From NCBI RefSeq assembly GCF_001570765.1, contig NZ_BCSH01000061.1, positions 1 through 50,704 of the forward strand: a stretch of DNA of 50,704 nt. Direction: 5' to 3'. This document shows, piece by piece, positions 20,352 through 33,057 of this stretch. How positions within the stretch are numbered: position 1 is the stretch's first letter; the number at the start of each line of letters is the position of its first letter. The notes beneath the pieces were generated by a model that made no database searches, had not been told where the DNA came from, and saw only the letters and a program-made list of their open reading frames with translations. Position numbers and translations under genes: made by a program. Source of the stretch: Nocardiopsis listeri NBRC 13360. Its GTDB lineage: Bacteria; Actinomycetota; Actinomycetes; Streptosporangiales; Streptosporangiaceae.

Positions 20352-21545
20352 CTAGGCGCCGACGAATGACCGCAGCGCGGCGGCCCGGTCGGTGCTCTCC
20401 CAGGTGAACTCCTTGAGTTCACGGCCGAAGTGACCGTAGGCGGCGGTGTTGGAGTAGATCGGACGCAGCAGGTCCAGGTCGCGCACGATGGCGGCCGGAC
20501 GCAGGTCGAAGACCTCCTTGACGGCCTTCTCGATCAGTTCCGGGGCGACCCGCTCGGTTCCGAAGGTCTCCAGGAACACACCGACCGGGTGCGCCTTGCC
20601 GATCGCGTAGGCCACCTGGACCTCCACGCGCTCGGCCAGCTCGGCGGCGACGATGTTCTTGGCGACCCAGCGGGTGGCGTAGGCGGCCGAACGGTCCACC
20701 TTCGACGGGTCCTTGCCGGAGAAGGCGCCGCCACCGTGGCGGGCGTAGCCGCCGTAGGTGTCGACGATGATCTTGCGGCCGGTCAGACCGGCGTCGCCCA
20801 TCGGGCCGCCGATCTCGAAGCGACCGGTCGGGTTGACCAGGAGGCGGTAGTCGTCGGCGTCCAGGCCGTAGGCGGCCACGACCGGCTCGATGACGTGCTC
20901 CCGGATGTCCGGGGTCAGCATCTCCTCGAGGTTGATGTCGGCGGAGTGCTGGCTGGAGACCACCACGGTGTCCAGACGGACCGGGGTCTGGCCCTCGTAC
21001 TCCACCGTGACCTGGGTCTTGCCGTCGGGGCGCAGGTAGGGCACCGTGCCGTCCCGTCGGACACCCGCGAGCCGCTCCGAGAGCGCGTGCGCCAGCTTGA
21101 TGGGCAATGGCATGAGCTCGGGGGTCTCACCGTTGGCGTAGCCGAACATCAGACCCTGGTCACCCGCGCCCTGACGGTCGAGGGCGTCCTCTTCGTTCTC
21201 GACACGCGCCTCGTAGGCGGTGTCGACGCCCTGGGCGATGTCGGGGGACTGCGCGTCGATGGAGACGTTGACCCCGCAGGAGTCACCATCGAACCCCTTG
21301 GCGGAAGAGTCGTATCCGATCTGGAGGATCTTCTCGCGCACGATGGCGGGGATGTCGACGTAGGTCTGAGTGGTGACCTCACCCGCGATGTGGACCTGAC
21401 CGGTGGTGATCAGCGTCTCGACCGCGACCCGGCTGCCGGGGTCGGTGGTGAGCATCGCGTCGAGGATCGCGTCACTGATCTGGTCGGCCATCTTGTCCGG
21501 ATGGCCTTCGGTGACGGACTCGGAGGTGAAAAGGCGGCGGGACAC
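20352..21545 (-). CDS. metK: S-adenosylmethionine synthetase
   Basis: Makes SAM from methionine and ATP. The 397-residue protein has the classic [17 protein letters not shown] near the N-terminus, the loop [36 protein letters not shown], and the P-loop-like [19 protein letters not shown]. Length matches the family. The GTG at 21545 ([17 protein letters not shown]) has AGGAG nine bases upstream; the in-frame ATG farther upstream adds a non-conserved peptide. It ends the coaBC-metK tract and is followed by a strong terminator. I found no SAM riboswitch in the 288-base leader. Confidence 0.97.
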   Translation of the reverse strand: MSRRLFTSESVTEGHPDKMADQISDAILDAMLTTDPGSRVAVETLITTGQVHIAGEVTTQTYVDIPAIVREKILQIGYDSSAKGFDGDSCGVNVSIDAQSPDIAQGVDTAYEARVENEEDALDRQGAGDQGLMFGYANGETPELMPLPIKLAHALSERLAGVRRDGTVPYLRPDGKTQVTVEYEGQTPVRLDTVVVSSQHSADINLEEMLTPDIREHVIEPVVAAYGLDADDYRLLVNPTGRFEIGGPMGDAGLTGRKIIVDTYGGYARHGGGAFSGKDPSKVDRSAAYATRWVAKNIVAAELAERVEVQVAYAIGKAHPVGVFLETFGTERVAPELIEKAVKEVFDLRPAAIVRDLDLLRPIYSNTAAYGHFGRELKEFTWESTDRAAALRSFVGA

Positions 21546-21833
21546 GTTGCGTGACTCCTTGCAGCGGCTGCTGGCTGACATGGTCGGTGCGGTCCGGCTC
21601 GCCCCGGCTGCGCGCCGAGGGCGGTCAATGCCGACCGACGGGGTTGGTTATTCGTCCACTGTAACGGGACCAGTGGGGACGGTCGCCCGTTGGTCGACCT
21701 GGCAGGTCGCACACAGGGCCCGTTCGAAGTGTGACGTACTCGGCGGTAGGAATCTAGCGTAATGACATGGGGATTTTCACGCGTCCACCTCGAAGGAGAC
21801 CGGATTCCCACCGGTGTTCGAGCACGCCCTCTC

Positions 21834-23063
21834 TCAGGGGGTCCGCCCCGGCGAACGTTCCACCACCAGGTCCCACACACGGTCGGCGAGGTCCTCCTTG
21901 GGACCGGTGGGGATGTCCACCACGGTGCCGTCGGCGCCCAGGACGGTCGCCTGGTTGTCCTCGGTGCCGAAGGCGCGTCCACCACCGACCTGGTTGACCA
22001 CGAGCAGGTCGCAACCCTTGCGGGCCAGCTTGGCGCGGCCGTTGGCGATCACGTCGTCGGTCTCCGCGGCGAACCCCACGATGGTCTGGTCGGTGCCCTC
22101 CCTCTCCCGGGTGGTGACCAGACCGGCGAGGATGTCGGGGTTCTCGACCAGTTCGAGCGGGGCCGGGGCCGCGCCGGACTTCTTGATCTTGGACGCGGCG
22201 CTGTCGACCGGACGGAAGTCGGCGACGGCCGCGGTCATCACCACGATGTCCGCCGCCGCGCGTTCGGCCTCCATGGCCTCGGCCAGTTCCAGCGCCGAGG
22301 ACACCCGCACCAGGCTCACGCCGGCCGGGTCGGGCAGGGAGACGTTGGCGGCCACCAGGGTGACGTCGGCGCCGCGCGCCGCGGCGGTGCGGGCCAGCGC
22401 GTAGCCCTGCCGTCCCGAGGAGTGGTTGCCGATGAAGCGCACCGGGTCGATGGCCTCGCGGGTACCGCCCGCGGAGATGAGCACTCGGCGACCGGCCAGG
22501 TCGGGTTCGGCGGTCCCGCGACGCAGGACCAGGCGGGCGGCCTCGAACAGTTCGGCGGGTTCGGGGAGTCGGCCTCGGCCGGTGTCGACGCCGGTCAGTC
22601 GGCCCACGGCCGGGTCGAGGACGATGGCGCCGCGCGAACGCAGCGTGGCCACGTTGGCCCGGGTGGCGGGGTGTTCCCACATCTCGGTGTGCATCGCCGG
22701 GGCGAACACGACCGGACAGCGGGCGGTGAGCAGGGTGTTGGTCAGCAGGTCGTCGGCGATCCCGGCGGCGGCCTTGGCCATGATGTCGGCGGTCGCCGGG
22801 GCGACGAACACCAGGTCCGCGGACTGGCCGATGCGCACGTGCGGAACCTCGTGCACCCGGTCCCACACACCGGTCTCGACGGGCTGCCCGGACAGGGCCG
22901 CCCAGGTGGGCTCTCCGACGAAGCGCAGGGCGGCTTCGGTGGGCACGACACGGACTCGGTGGCCGGACTCGGTCAGTCGGCGCAGGAGCTCGCAGATCTT
23001 GTAGGCGGCGATGCCACCGCCGACGCCGAGGACCACCTGGGGAACGTTCTCTGTGTCACTCAC
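21834..23063 (-). CDS. coaBC: Bifunctional phosphopantothenoylcysteine decarboxylase / phosphopantothenate-cysteine ligase
   Basis: Two CoA synthesis steps in one 409-residue protein. The N-terminal flavoprotein CoaC has VVLGVGGGIAAYKICELLRRL, APATADIMAKAAAGIADDLLTNTLL and the PAMHTEMW active-site motif in its actinobacterial form. The C-terminal CoaB begins around LAGRRVLISAGGTREAIDPVRFIGNHSSGRQG and contains AAVADFRP and the conserved K-I-K-K. The GTG at 23063 is preceded by TAGAAC seven bases upstream, compatible with a leaderless start; a GTG at 23096 lies inside a large hairpin and is less likely. Confidence 0.95.
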   Translation of the reverse strand: MSDTENVPQVVLGVGGGIAAYKICELLRRLTESGHRVRVVPTEAALRFVGEPTWAALSGQPVETGVWDRVHEVPHVRIGQSADLVFVAPATADIMAKAAAGIADDLLTNTLLTARCPVVFAPAMHTEMWEHPATRANVATLRSRGAIVLDPAVGRLTGVDTGRGRLPEPAELFEAARLVLRRGTAEPDLAGRRVLISAGGTREAIDPVRFIGNHSSGRQGYALARTAAARGADVTLVAANVSLPDPAGVSLVRVSSALELAEAMEAERAAADIVVMTAAVADFRPVDSAASKIKKSGAAPAPLELVENPDILAGLVTTREREGTDQTIVGFAAETDDVIANGRAKLARKGCDLLVVNQVGGGRAFGTEDNQATVLGADGTVVDIPTGPKEDLADRVWDLVVERSPGRTP

Positions 23064-23082
23064 ACCAGTTGTTCTACCAGGA

Positions 23083-23124
23083 GGCGCCCGTCGCACGCCC
23101 CTGGCGGGGTGTGCGACGGGCGCC
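23083..23124 (-). repeat. 19-bp hairpin immediately upstream of coaBC
   Basis: A 19-bp stem with one G-U pair (23083-23101 with 23106-23124) and a TGGC tetraloop, ending 19 bases before the coaBC start. It may end the rpoZ transcript or act as a leader element; see findings. Confidence 0.6.
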
Positions 23125-23242
23125 GCGATGCTCGGACTCGATTCTGCCGAACCCCGGAAGGGTCGCAGTTCGGGAGCCGTCAGGCCCTGCCGCCCTGGAG
23201 ACCCGGGGAGGTGCCGTGGTCGGGATCCGAGGAACGAGGATC

Positions 23243-23263
23243 ACACCGTGGGCACCACGGTGT
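23243..23263 (-). terminator. Short hairpin between rpoZ and coaBC
   Basis: An 8-bp perfect stem (ACACCGTG 23243-23250, CACGGTGT 23256-23263) with a 5-base loop in the 320-base rpoZ-coaBC interval. Possible rpoZ terminator; the interval holds no recognisable gene. Confidence 0.4.
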
Positions 23264-23384
23264 TTCCTTCAACCCATTCCCGACCTGATCGGCGCCCGAA
23301 CACCTGAAAAGGCTACGCCGCAGGCGTCCGTCGAGGACGGTGGTCGGCGACGGGCGGGCGAGGCCCTCGGCAACGGAACCGGGC

Positions 23385-23651
23385 TCAGAGGCCCTCGTAG
23401 GGCTCCGCGGTGAGCAGACCGGACTTGACCTCGCGCAGGGCGATGGACAGGGACTTCTCCTGGACCTGGGTCTCCACCAGCGGGCCGACGTACTCCAGCA
23501 GGCCCTCGCCCAGCTGAGCGTAGTAGGCGTTGATCTGGCGGGCCCGCTTCGAGGCCATGGTGACCAGGCTGTACTTGCTGTCCACCAGTTCCAGCAGGTC
23601 GTCGATCGGCGGGTTGGTGATGCCTTCGGCGACGGGCTCGGTACCAGCCAC
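23385..23651 (-). CDS. rpoZ: RNA polymerase omega subunit
   Basis: An 88-residue omega subunit that binds the beta-prime C-terminus and assists RNA polymerase assembly. Family signatures are [31 protein letters not shown], with the [10 protein letters not shown] core intact, and a C-terminal region [21 protein letters not shown] typical of actinobacteria. GTG at 23651 has GGGGT upstream. It lies downstream of gmk, the standard gmk-rpoZ-coaBC order. Confidence 0.96.
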   Translation of the reverse strand: MAGTEPVAEGITNPPIDDLLELVDSKYSLVTMASKRARQINAYYAQLGEGLLEYVGPLVETQVQEKSLSIALREVKSGLLTAEPYEGL

Positions 23652-23784
23652 TTTGTTACCCCCAGGGACGGTCTCCGGCTCGTCGATAAGCCGTGACGTT
23701 GATTGGATGGAATGGTTCTCGGGCCCCGGTGAGGCGGGTGTGCGCCACCACCGATGTCCGGCGCGGCCGCTGTCACCCCGATTA

Positions 23785-24375
23785 TCACACCTTGGGCGCG
23801 GTCATCAACGCTAGCAGCTCGTCGCACACGTCCTGTACGGAGGTGTTGACCAGGGTCGTGTCGAATTCCTTCTCCGCGGCGAGCTCGACCTTGGCCACCT
23901 CCAGCCTGCGCTGGATGACCTCCTCGCTCTCGGTGCCGCGACCGGAGAGCCTGCGCACCAGCTCCTCCCAGGAGGGAGGGGCGAGGAAGACGTGCAGGGC
24001 GTCGGACATGGACTCGCGGACCTGTCGGGCGCCTTGGAGTTCGATCTCGAGCAGGACGGGGGTGCCCGAGTCCAGGCGTTCCTGGACCGGACCACGCGGG
24101 GTGCCGTAGCGGTTGCCGGCGAACTCCGCCCATTCGAGCAGTTGGTTCTCGACGACGAGGCGATCGAATTCCTCGTCGGAGACGAAGTGGTACTGGACAC
24201 CGTCCCGTTCACCGGGGCGGGGGGCACGGGTGGTCACCGAGACCGACAGCCACACGTCGGGATCGACCTCTCGCAGGTGCGCGACGACGGTGCTCTTGCC
24301 AACGCCCGAGGGTCCGGACAGCACGGTCAGCCGTTTCGCGGTGGGGCGGGCGGGGTCCGCGTTCTGCGCAGGCAT
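23785..24375 (-). CDS. gmk: Guanylate kinase
   Basis: Phosphorylates GMP to GDP. The P-loop is [12 protein letters not shown]-binding residues lie in [21 protein letters not shown], and [13 protein letters not shown] and [14 protein letters not shown] (lid) follow. At 196 residues it is of normal length from the ATG at 24375; an ATG at 24420 would add 15 residues and has a weak GGA upstream, so the start is open. A promoter with GGTATAAAG lies upstream (24515-24520), so gmk can be transcribed separately from mihF. Confidence 0.95.
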   Translation of the reverse strand: MPAQNADPARPTAKRLTVLSGPSGVGKSTVVAHLREVDPDVWLSVSVTTRAPRPGERDGVQYHFVSDEEFDRLVVENQLLEWAEFAGNRYGTPRGPVQERLDSGTPVLLEIELQGARQVRESMSDALHVFLAPPSWEELVRRLSGRGTESEEVIQRRLEVAKVELAAEKEFDTTLVNTSVQDVCDELLALMTAPKV

Positions 24376-24514
24376 GTAGATCAGGATTCCATTCGGCGTG
24401 TTCGCCGCGCGGTGGGCCATCGGTCCGCCGGGACCGGCCAGGTCCGGCACGGTACCGCGCGGGCGGCTCACGCGGCCACCGGTGGGCGGGCCGCGTACGG
24501 TCGCGGGAGATCCC

Positions 24515-24520
24515 TTTATA
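24515..24520 (-). promoter_or_regulatory. Candidate gmk promoter -10 (TATAAA)
   Basis: TATAAA on the minus strand, preceded by GG (extended -10-like) in an otherwise GC-rich interval between mihF and gmk. A -35 is not clear. The leader would be about 90-130 bases depending on the gmk start. The rest of the 24376-24696 interval holds nothing I recognise. Confidence 0.45.
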
Positions 24521-24696
24521 CCACCGAGGCCGCGGCGCGATGGACGGAGTGTGACCCAGGGCCCACTCCTTGTCCGTCGGCCGCGGCCTCGGATCCCGCT
24601 TCTCACCGATGAGACCCCACCGGATGCGGGGGCTCGTCGCGCGTCTGTGGGGGGACGCGACGTCCGGTGTTCGGCTATCTGCTCCGTACTTCCGAG

Positions 24697-25020
24697 CTAC
24701 TTGGTGAGGTCACCGAACTCGCTCTCCAGGGCGGCACGCTGGTTGGTGCCCAGACCCCGGACACGGCGCGACTCAGCAATGTTGAGCCGCTCCATGATCT
24801 GCTTCGCGCGGACCTTGCCGACACCGGGGAGGGATTCCAGCAGAGCCGAAACCTTCATCTTGCCGATGACGTCGTCCTTGAGGCCGTTGGAAAGCACCTC
24901 GGACAGCGAGATGCCGCCGTTCTTCAGCTTGTTCTTGACCTCAGCGCGCTCTTTTCTGGCCTTGGCGGCTTTCTCGAGAGCCGCGCTGCGCTGCTCGGGT
25001 GTGAGGGGAGGAAGGGCCAC
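24697..25020 (-). CDS. mihF: Integration host factor, actinobacterial type (mIHF/sIHF)
   Basis: A 107-residue nucleoid-associated protein, unrelated to HU/IHF. It has the family start LPPLTPEQRSAALEKAAKARKERAEVKNKLK, a long basic helix, followed by the H2TH-like DNA-binding core LLESLPGVGKVRAKQIMERLNIAESRRVRGLG. Homologues bind DNA without strong sequence preference and affect topology, development and secondary metabolism. GTG at 25020 has a GAGGTG upstream. The location between pyrF and gmk is the conserved actinobacterial one. Confidence 0.96.
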   Translation of the reverse strand: MALPPLTPEQRSAALEKAAKARKERAEVKNKLKNGGISLSEVLSNGLKDDVIGKMKVSALLESLPGVGKVRAKQIMERLNIAESRRVRGLGTNQRAALESEFGDLTK

Positions 25021-25137
25021 GCCGGGTCACCTCGGATTTCTACTCGTTTGTAGAGGGCGGACGCCTGCGAAAGTTAGTAGGTCCGACCCCTGTTAGGCAA
25101 CGTAAAGTGCCCTTTCAGAGGCTATTTCATTGAAGGA

Positions 25138-25152
25138 ACTACCCAGGGTAGT
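25138..25152. promoter_or_regulatory. 15-bp palindrome upstream of mihF
   Basis: ACTACCC-A-GGGTAGT, perfect 7-bp arms, about 118 bases upstream of the mihF start in a relatively AT-rich stretch where its promoter should lie. Likely operator or short hairpin; binding protein unknown. Confidence 0.4.
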
Positions 25153-25240
25153 CACTCAATTGCGTGCGGGCACGAAAACCAGGACTTTCGTCCCGATTGC
25201 CGAGCAGGCGAAGCGTACGACCAGCGCAGGTCACGCAGGG

Positions 25241-25254
25241 GTGACCCGGGTCAC
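25241..25254. repeat. GTGACCCGGGTCAC palindrome
   Basis: A perfect 14-bp palindrome with a further GGTCAC at 25229-25234. It lies in the non-coding 390 bases between pyrF and mihF; besides this and the pyrF terminator, that stretch shows no gene. Confidence 0.4.
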
Positions 25255-25359
25255 TCTTCGCCACGATGTCGGGGTTTCGGACACGCCTATTTGATCACCG
25301 TCCGTGACCCACAACTGTGCGTGATGGGGCGAATGCGAAGACCCGGGATCGATCCGTGC

Positions 25360-25403
25360 GGTCGGTCCCGGATCCGCGCAGCGCAGCGGCTCCGGGACCG
25401 ACC
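25360..25403 (-). terminator. pyrF terminator hairpin
   Basis: A 13-bp perfect stem (25360-25372 with 25391-25403) and an 18-base loop, starting 8 bases after the pyrF stop. It probably ends the pyrimidine transcription unit. Confidence 0.75.
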
Positions 25404-25411
25404 ACCGGATT

Positions 25412-26119
25412 TCAGACACGGACCCCGGCGCGCCGTACGGCCGCCGCGATGGAGGCCGCCGCCGCACCGGGGTCCGTGGCACGGGTGATCGGGCGACCGA
25501 TGACGAGAAGGTCCGCCCCTGCCTCGATCGCCTCCTCCGGGGTCGCGACCCGAGACTGGTCACCCTTGTCCGCATCGGCCGGGCGCACGCCCGGGGTGAT
25601 GAGGGTGACGTCCGGGCCCACCTCTGCGCGGACCATCGCCACTTCCTGTGGCGAACACACCAGTGCGCGCGCTCCCGCGCCCACCGAGAGCGCCGCCAGG
25701 CGACGGACCGCGTCCCGTGCCGGACCGAGCAGCCCCACCTGCTCCAGATCCGTCTCGTTCATGGAGGTGAGCACGGTCACCGCCGCGATCTTGATGTCCG
25801 GGGCGGCATCGACCGCCGCTCGGACCATGTCCGCTCCCCCGCTCGCGTGCACGGTCAGGATCGAGGGACGCAGCCCCGCCACGCTGCGCGCCGCGCCGGC
25901 GACGGTGGCGGGGATGTCGTGCAGCTTCAGGTCGAGGAAGACACCGACGCGGTTGGCCCCGCGTACGGCGCTGATCACCTGGGGCCCGTAGCGCAGGTAC
26001 AGCTCCAGGCCCACCTTCACCGTGCTGACATGCGGTGCGACGGCGGACGCCCAAGTGGCCGCGGTCTCGATGTCACCGGCATCGATCGCGACGGCGATGG
26101 GCGCGGAAGGAGCGGTCAT
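25412..26119 (-). CDS. pyrF: Orotidine 5'-phosphate decarboxylase
   Basis: Last step of UMP synthesis. The 235-residue TIM barrel begins [17 protein letters not shown]; the catalytic [10 protein letters not shown] has Asp63, Lys65 and Asp68. It also has [25 protein letters not shown] and the phosphate-binding VIGRPITRA. The ATG at 26119 has GGAGAGA upstream; the longer frame upstream is not conserved. It is separated from pyrD by 304 bases, larger than other gaps in the cluster, and is followed by a strong hairpin. Confidence 0.95.
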   Translation of the reverse strand: MTAPSAPIAVAIDAGDIETAATWASAVAPHVSTVKVGLELYLRYGPQVISAVRGANRVGVFLDLKLHDIPATVAGAARSVAGLRPSILTVHASGGADMVRAAVDAAPDIKIAAVTVLTSMNETDLEQVGLLGPARDAVRRLAALSVGAGARALVCSPQEVAMVRAEVGPDVTLITPGVRPADADKGDQSRVATPEEAIEAGADLLVIGRPITRATDPGAAAASIAAAVRRAGVRV

Positions 26120-26423
26120 GTCGGTCTCTCCAATCGTGTGACCCGGCCGGAGCCCGGGGTCGGGCACTCGTCCGCCGTTCTCACGAACGTGCTTACGAAT
26201 GCACATCCACTGTCATGTGCACACCGCATGGTGTGCGGTTCCCTGGATCGGGCGCTTCATGCACCCGACCCGCGTCACTTCCCCGTAACGGCCTTTCAGC
26301 CGGCCGTAGGCGGTCGCTCTCCTTGATCCCTACTCTGGATGCCGGGCGCGCCCGTTCGGCCACACAGAGCCATCTCAACGCTGTTCAGGCCGGTCAGAGC
26401 CTTTCCGCCCGGTGGCCGGCGGA
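26120..26423 (-). other. pyrD-pyrF intergenic region
   Basis: 304 bases with no convincing gene. It contains a 7-bp hairpin (GCACACC 26219-26225, GGTGTGC 26230-26236) and a 6-bp ACGGCC/GGCCGT repeat near 26286-26308, on the transcribed strand. They may be processing or attenuation signals; no promoter stands out. Confidence 0.35.
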
Positions 26424-27359
26424 TCACGACCCCGAACGGTGCGCGGCGCCCACCAGGTCCGAGGCCTTGGACACCCCCAGGGTCTCCAGCGTCTCGGTGA
26501 ACTCGCGCAGGACCCGGGTGCACGCGGAGGGGTCCGAGAAGTTCACCGTCCCCACGGCCACGGCGCTCGCGCCCGCCGCCATGAACTCCAACACGTCGGA
26601 TCCGGTGCGCACACCTCCCACCCCGACGATGGGCACGTCGGGAAAGGCCTCGTGGACCCGATAGACACACCCCACGGCCAGCGGACGGATCGCCGGTCCG
26701 GAGAGCCCGCCCATCCCACCGGTCACCGCGGGGCGCAACGTGCGGGTGTCCACGCTCATGCCCCGCAGGGTGTTGATCATGGTCAGTCCGTCGGCCCTCG
26801 CGCCGACGCAGGCCTCGGCCAGCTTCAGCACGTCCGGGACGTCCACCGCGATCTTGGCCAGCACGGGCAGGTCGGATCGGGCGTGCGAGCGTACCGTCTG
26901 TACCACCGCGGCGGCCTGGTCCGGGTCGTCGGCGAAGTGTCGTCCGGCGGGGTCGGTCGGGTCGGGGCAGGACAGGTTCACCTCGATGGCGGCCACCCCC
27001 TCGGTGTCCGAGACCCGGCGGGCCAGTTCACCGAACTCCCCCGTCCCCGAGCCCGCGATCGATACGATCGCCCGGCCGCCCCGGGACAGCAACCACGGCA
27101 GGTCGCGTTCGAGGAACACGTCCACTCCGGGCCCCTGAAGGCCGATGGTGCTCAGCATCCCGCTGGGGGTCTCCGCCATACGCGGGGCCGGACGGCCCGC
27201 CCGCGGCTCCAACATCAGGGACTTGGTGGTGATGGCGCCGATCTCCGCAACGTCGAAGAATTGCGCCAACTCCCGCCCCGAGCCCGCGCACCCGGCGGCG
27301 GTCACCACCGGGTTGGGGAGTTTCAGGGATCCGAGTCGGGTCCTGATGTCTGCGTTCAC
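26424..27359 (-). CDS. pyrD: Dihydroorotate dehydrogenase, class 1B catalytic subunit
   Basis: Oxidises dihydroorotate with FMN; the adjacent PyrK makes it the NAD-dependent class 1B type. Seen: LGSLKLPNPVVTAAGCAGSG, ITTKSLMLEPRAGRPAPRM, the active-site Cys in EVNLSCPDP, LAKIAVDV, and FMN-phosphate loops IVGVGGVRTGSD and AVAVGTVNF. The 311-residue length is normal. The GTG at 27359 gives the family N-terminus; ATG codons at 27422 or 27419, just after the pyrK stop, are alternatives. Confidence 0.94.
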   Translation of the reverse strand: MNADIRTRLGSLKLPNPVVTAAGCAGSGRELAQFFDVAEIGAITTKSLMLEPRAGRPAPRMAETPSGMLSTIGLQGPGVDVFLERDLPWLLSRGGRAIVSIAGSGTGEFGELARRVSDTEGVAAIEVNLSCPDPTDPAGRHFADDPDQAAAVVQTVRSHARSDLPVLAKIAVDVPDVLKLAEACVGARADGLTMINTLRGMSVDTRTLRPAVTGGMGGLSGPAIRPLAVGCVYRVHEAFPDVPIVGVGGVRTGSDVLEFMAAGASAVAVGTVNFSDPSACTRVLREFTETLETLGVSKASDLVGAAHRSGS

Positions 27360-27428
27360 GTGTCTTCGCTCGCTCGTGCTCGCCCGGACGACCCGCGCCC
27401 GGGACCTGGGGTGACTCATCATTGCCGG

Positions 27429-28328
27429 TCAGGCGATGTCGCGGGTCGACTCCGCCGCGCCGGCGGCCCCCGACCCCTTCCAACCGGGTGCGCCCAAGGC
27501 GTCGAAGGGGATGGTGCCCACGTCGTCGAACCGCACCCGTTCGCCCCGGAAGACGGGACCGTCCACGCAGGACCGCACCATCCGCGTGATCCCGTCCTCC
27601 CCCACCACCGGGATCACACAGGTCATGCAGATCCCGATGCCGCAGGCCATGGTCTCCTCGACCGCGACCTGCACGGGGACGCCGTGCCTACCGGCCACCT
27701 GGGTGACGGCGCGCAGCATCGGCATGGGCCCACAGGCGTACACGGCGTCGGAGCGGGCGTCCTCGATCACCCGACCGAGGACGTCGGTGACCCGCCCGCG
27801 GGTACCGAAGGAACCGTCGTCGGTGGTGAACTCCGCGGTCTCCGCGATCCGGCGGGCGGTGATCGCGCTGAACACCCGGTCGGCGGAGGCGCCGCCCAGG
27901 ACGAAGTCCACCCGGCAGCCGCGCCGACGCAGCGACTGAGCCAGTGGGAACAGCGGTGCGCTCCCCGATCCCCCGCCCACCAGCACGCAGTTGACGGGGT
28001 CCCGGGGCAGGGGGAAGGGTCGACCCAGCGGGCCCACCACGTCGAGCAGGTCGCGTGACCTTCGTTCGGCCAGCCATGCGGTCCCGGTACCGCGCACCGC
28101 GAACAGGAACTCCACGGTTCCGCCGTAGTCGGGTTTGACGTCGTGGATGGCGAAGGGGCGACGCAGCAGCGTGCTGGAATGGTCGCCGCCCACCGCCACC
28201 GAGACGAACTGCCCGGAACGGAAGCGCTCGGCTATACCCGGCGCGACGACGGTGATGGCATAGTAGGCGTCCACCCTGCGTACGTTCAGCACGGGGCACC
28301 TGACCTGCACCGGTCCGTTGTCGCTCAT
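27429..28328 (-). CDS. pyrK: Dihydroorotate dehydrogenase electron-transfer subunit
   Basis: Carries electrons from the PyrD FMN to NAD through FAD and one 2Fe-2S cluster. The FAD-binding part has LLRRPFAIHD (about 55-63), the NAD-binding part VGGGSGSAPLFPLAQSL (about 117-133), and the cluster cysteines are Cys229, Cys234, Cys237 and Cys254. The ATG at 28328 lacks a well-spaced Shine-Dalgarno; the only one, AGAGAGG, is 12 bases away and lies inside a PyrR binding-loop match (28339-28352), suggesting translational control. 218 bases separate it from carB. Confidence 0.94.
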   Translation of the reverse strand: MSDNGPVQVRCPVLNVRRVDAYYAITVVAPGIAERFRSGQFVSVAVGGDHSSTLLRRPFAIHDVKPDYGGTVEFLFAVRGTGTAWLAERRSRDLLDVVGPLGRPFPLPRDPVNCVLVGGGSGSAPLFPLAQSLRRRGCRVDFVLGGASADRVFSAITARRIAETAEFTTDDGSFGTRGRVTDVLGRVIEDARSDAVYACGPMPMLRAVTQVAGRHGVPVQVAVEETMACGIGICMTCVIPVVGEDGITRMVRSCVDGPVFRGERVRFDDVGTIPFDALGAPGWKGSGAAGAAESTRDIA

Positions 28329-28338
28329 CTGTGGTAGC

Positions 28339-28352
28339 AGCCTCTCTGGACT
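28339..28352 (-). promoter_or_regulatory. PyrR binding-loop match upstream of pyrK
   Basis: The minus strand reads AGTCCAGAGAGGCT, an exact match to the published PyrR RNA consensus ARUCCNGNGAGGYU. It is 10 bases before the pyrK ATG and contains its only purine-rich ribosome-binding-like sequence. It can fold with AG/CU and CC/GG pairs around an AGAGA loop. Confidence 0.6.
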
Positions 28353-28546
28353 CGCGGCGGTACGGTCCGGGTACCGCGGGGTCGTTCCCACGGCACCCGG
28401 ATCGTGCACTATTCGGGCGTCCGCCCGTGTCCAGGCGGCGGATGAGCAGGGATTCTTCGTCCTCGTCCACGCCTAAGGCTCGTTCCTCGCCACCGGCTCG
28501 ACTCGTCCTGCAAAACCCTGCCGCCGCCCGGACGTTCCGCTACAGC

Positions 28547-31855
<3,309 letters not shown>

Positions 31856-31870
31856 GCTCTGTACCTCTTA

Positions 31871-33013
31871 CTACTTGGCAGCCGGTGCGGGCTGGGCGGA
31901 CATCAGGTCGACGAACTCGTCGAAGAGATCGGCGGCGTCGTGGGGGCCCGCGGCGGCCTCCGGGTGGAACTGGACGCTGAACACGGGGCGGTCCAGCAAC
32001 CGCAGGCCCTCGACGACCTGGTCGTTGAGGCCGATGTGGCTGACCTCGGCCCGGCCGTAGGGGGTGTCGAACGGGGTGTCGAGCGGTGCGTCCACGGCGA
32101 AACCGTGGTTCTGACTGGTGATCGCCACCTTCTTGGTACGGGTGTCGATGACCGGCTGGTTGGCGCCTCGGTGCCCGAAGGGCAGCTTGTAGGTGCCCAG
32201 GCCCAGGGCACGGCCCAGGATCTGGTTGCCGAAGCAGATGCCGAAGAGCGGTTTGTCGGCGTCCAGGATCCCGCGCATGGTCGCCACGGGTCCGTCGGCG
32301 GCCGCGGGGTCGCCGGGTCCGTTGCTGAAGAAGACGCCGTCCGGGTCCAGGGCGAGGATGTCCTCGGCGGTAGTGGTGGAGGGCACCACCGTGACCCGGC
32401 AGCCCCGCTCGGTCAGGCGCTGGGGCGTCATGGACTTGATGCCCAGGTCGACGGCGACGACGTGGTGTCGGGTCTCGACGCCCTCGGGCGGCAGGATCTC
32501 GTAGGCGGTGTCGGTGCTGACCTCGCCCGCCAGGTCGGCGCCGACCATGGGGGGCTGTTCGAGGACGCGCGCGAGCAACGTCTTCGGGTCGGTCTCCACG
32601 CTGCTGATCGCGGCGCGCATGGCACCCTTGTCGCGCAGGTGGCGGGTGAGGGCGCGGGTCCCGGTCAGGGCGATGCCGACCACGTCCTGGCGGTGCATCT
32701 CGTCGTCCAGGGCGCCCTTCGAGCGCCAGCTGGAGGTGATGCGGGAGGGCTCGCGCACCACGAGGCCGGCGACCCAGACGCGGGTCGACTCGGGATCGTC
32801 GTCGTTGACCCCGGTGTTGCCGATGTGCGGGGCGGTCATCACGACGATCTGGCGATGGTAGGAGGGGTCCGTGAGCGTCTCCTGATAGCCGGTCATGCCG
32901 GTGTTGAAGACGGCCTCGCCGAAGGTCTCACCGACGGCGCCGAAGGATCGGCCGTGGAACACGCGACCGTCCTCGAGCACCAGAATCGCCGGTCCACCGA
33001 TCTCCTCGGACAC
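31871..33013 (-). CDS. carA: Carbamoyl-phosphate synthase, small (glutaminase) subunit
   Basis: Supplies ammonia from glutamine to CarB. The 380-residue protein has the N-terminal domain ([18 protein letters not shown]...NTGMTGYQE) and a class I glutaminase domain with Cys in [16 protein letters not shown] and His/Glu in [14 protein letters not shown]. The nucleophile motif is GICFGNQ rather than GICLGHQ, as in other actinobacteria. GTG 33013 has GAGGGGG six bases ahead. A GTG at 33061, overlapping the pyrC stop (GTGA), also has AGGGG upstream and would add 16 residues. Confidence 0.96.
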   Translation of the reverse strand: MSEEIGGPAILVLEDGRVFHGRSFGAVGETFGEAVFNTGMTGYQETLTDPSYHRQIVVMTAPHIGNTGVNDDDPESTRVWVAGLVVREPSRITSSWRSKGALDDEMHRQDVVGIALTGTRALTRHLRDKGAMRAAISSVETDPKTLLARVLEQPPMVGADLAGEVSTDTAYEILPPEGVETRHHVVAVDLGIKSMTPQRLTERGCRVTVVPSTTTAEDILALDPDGVFFSNGPGDPAAADGPVATMRGILDADKPLFGICFGNQILGRALGLGTYKLPFGHRGANQPVIDTRTKKVAITSQNHGFAVDAPLDTPFDTPYGRAEVSHIGLNDQVVEGLRLLDRPVFSVQFHPEAAAGPHDAADLFDEFVDLMSAQPAPAAK

Positions 33014-33057
33014 GTTTGCCCCCTCTGTCGTGCCAGGTCCGGCCTGGGCTTGGTAAC

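Noticed and set aside
21546..21833. SAM riboswitch before metK
   Set aside because: None of the conserved SAM riboswitch cores could be recognised in this leader.
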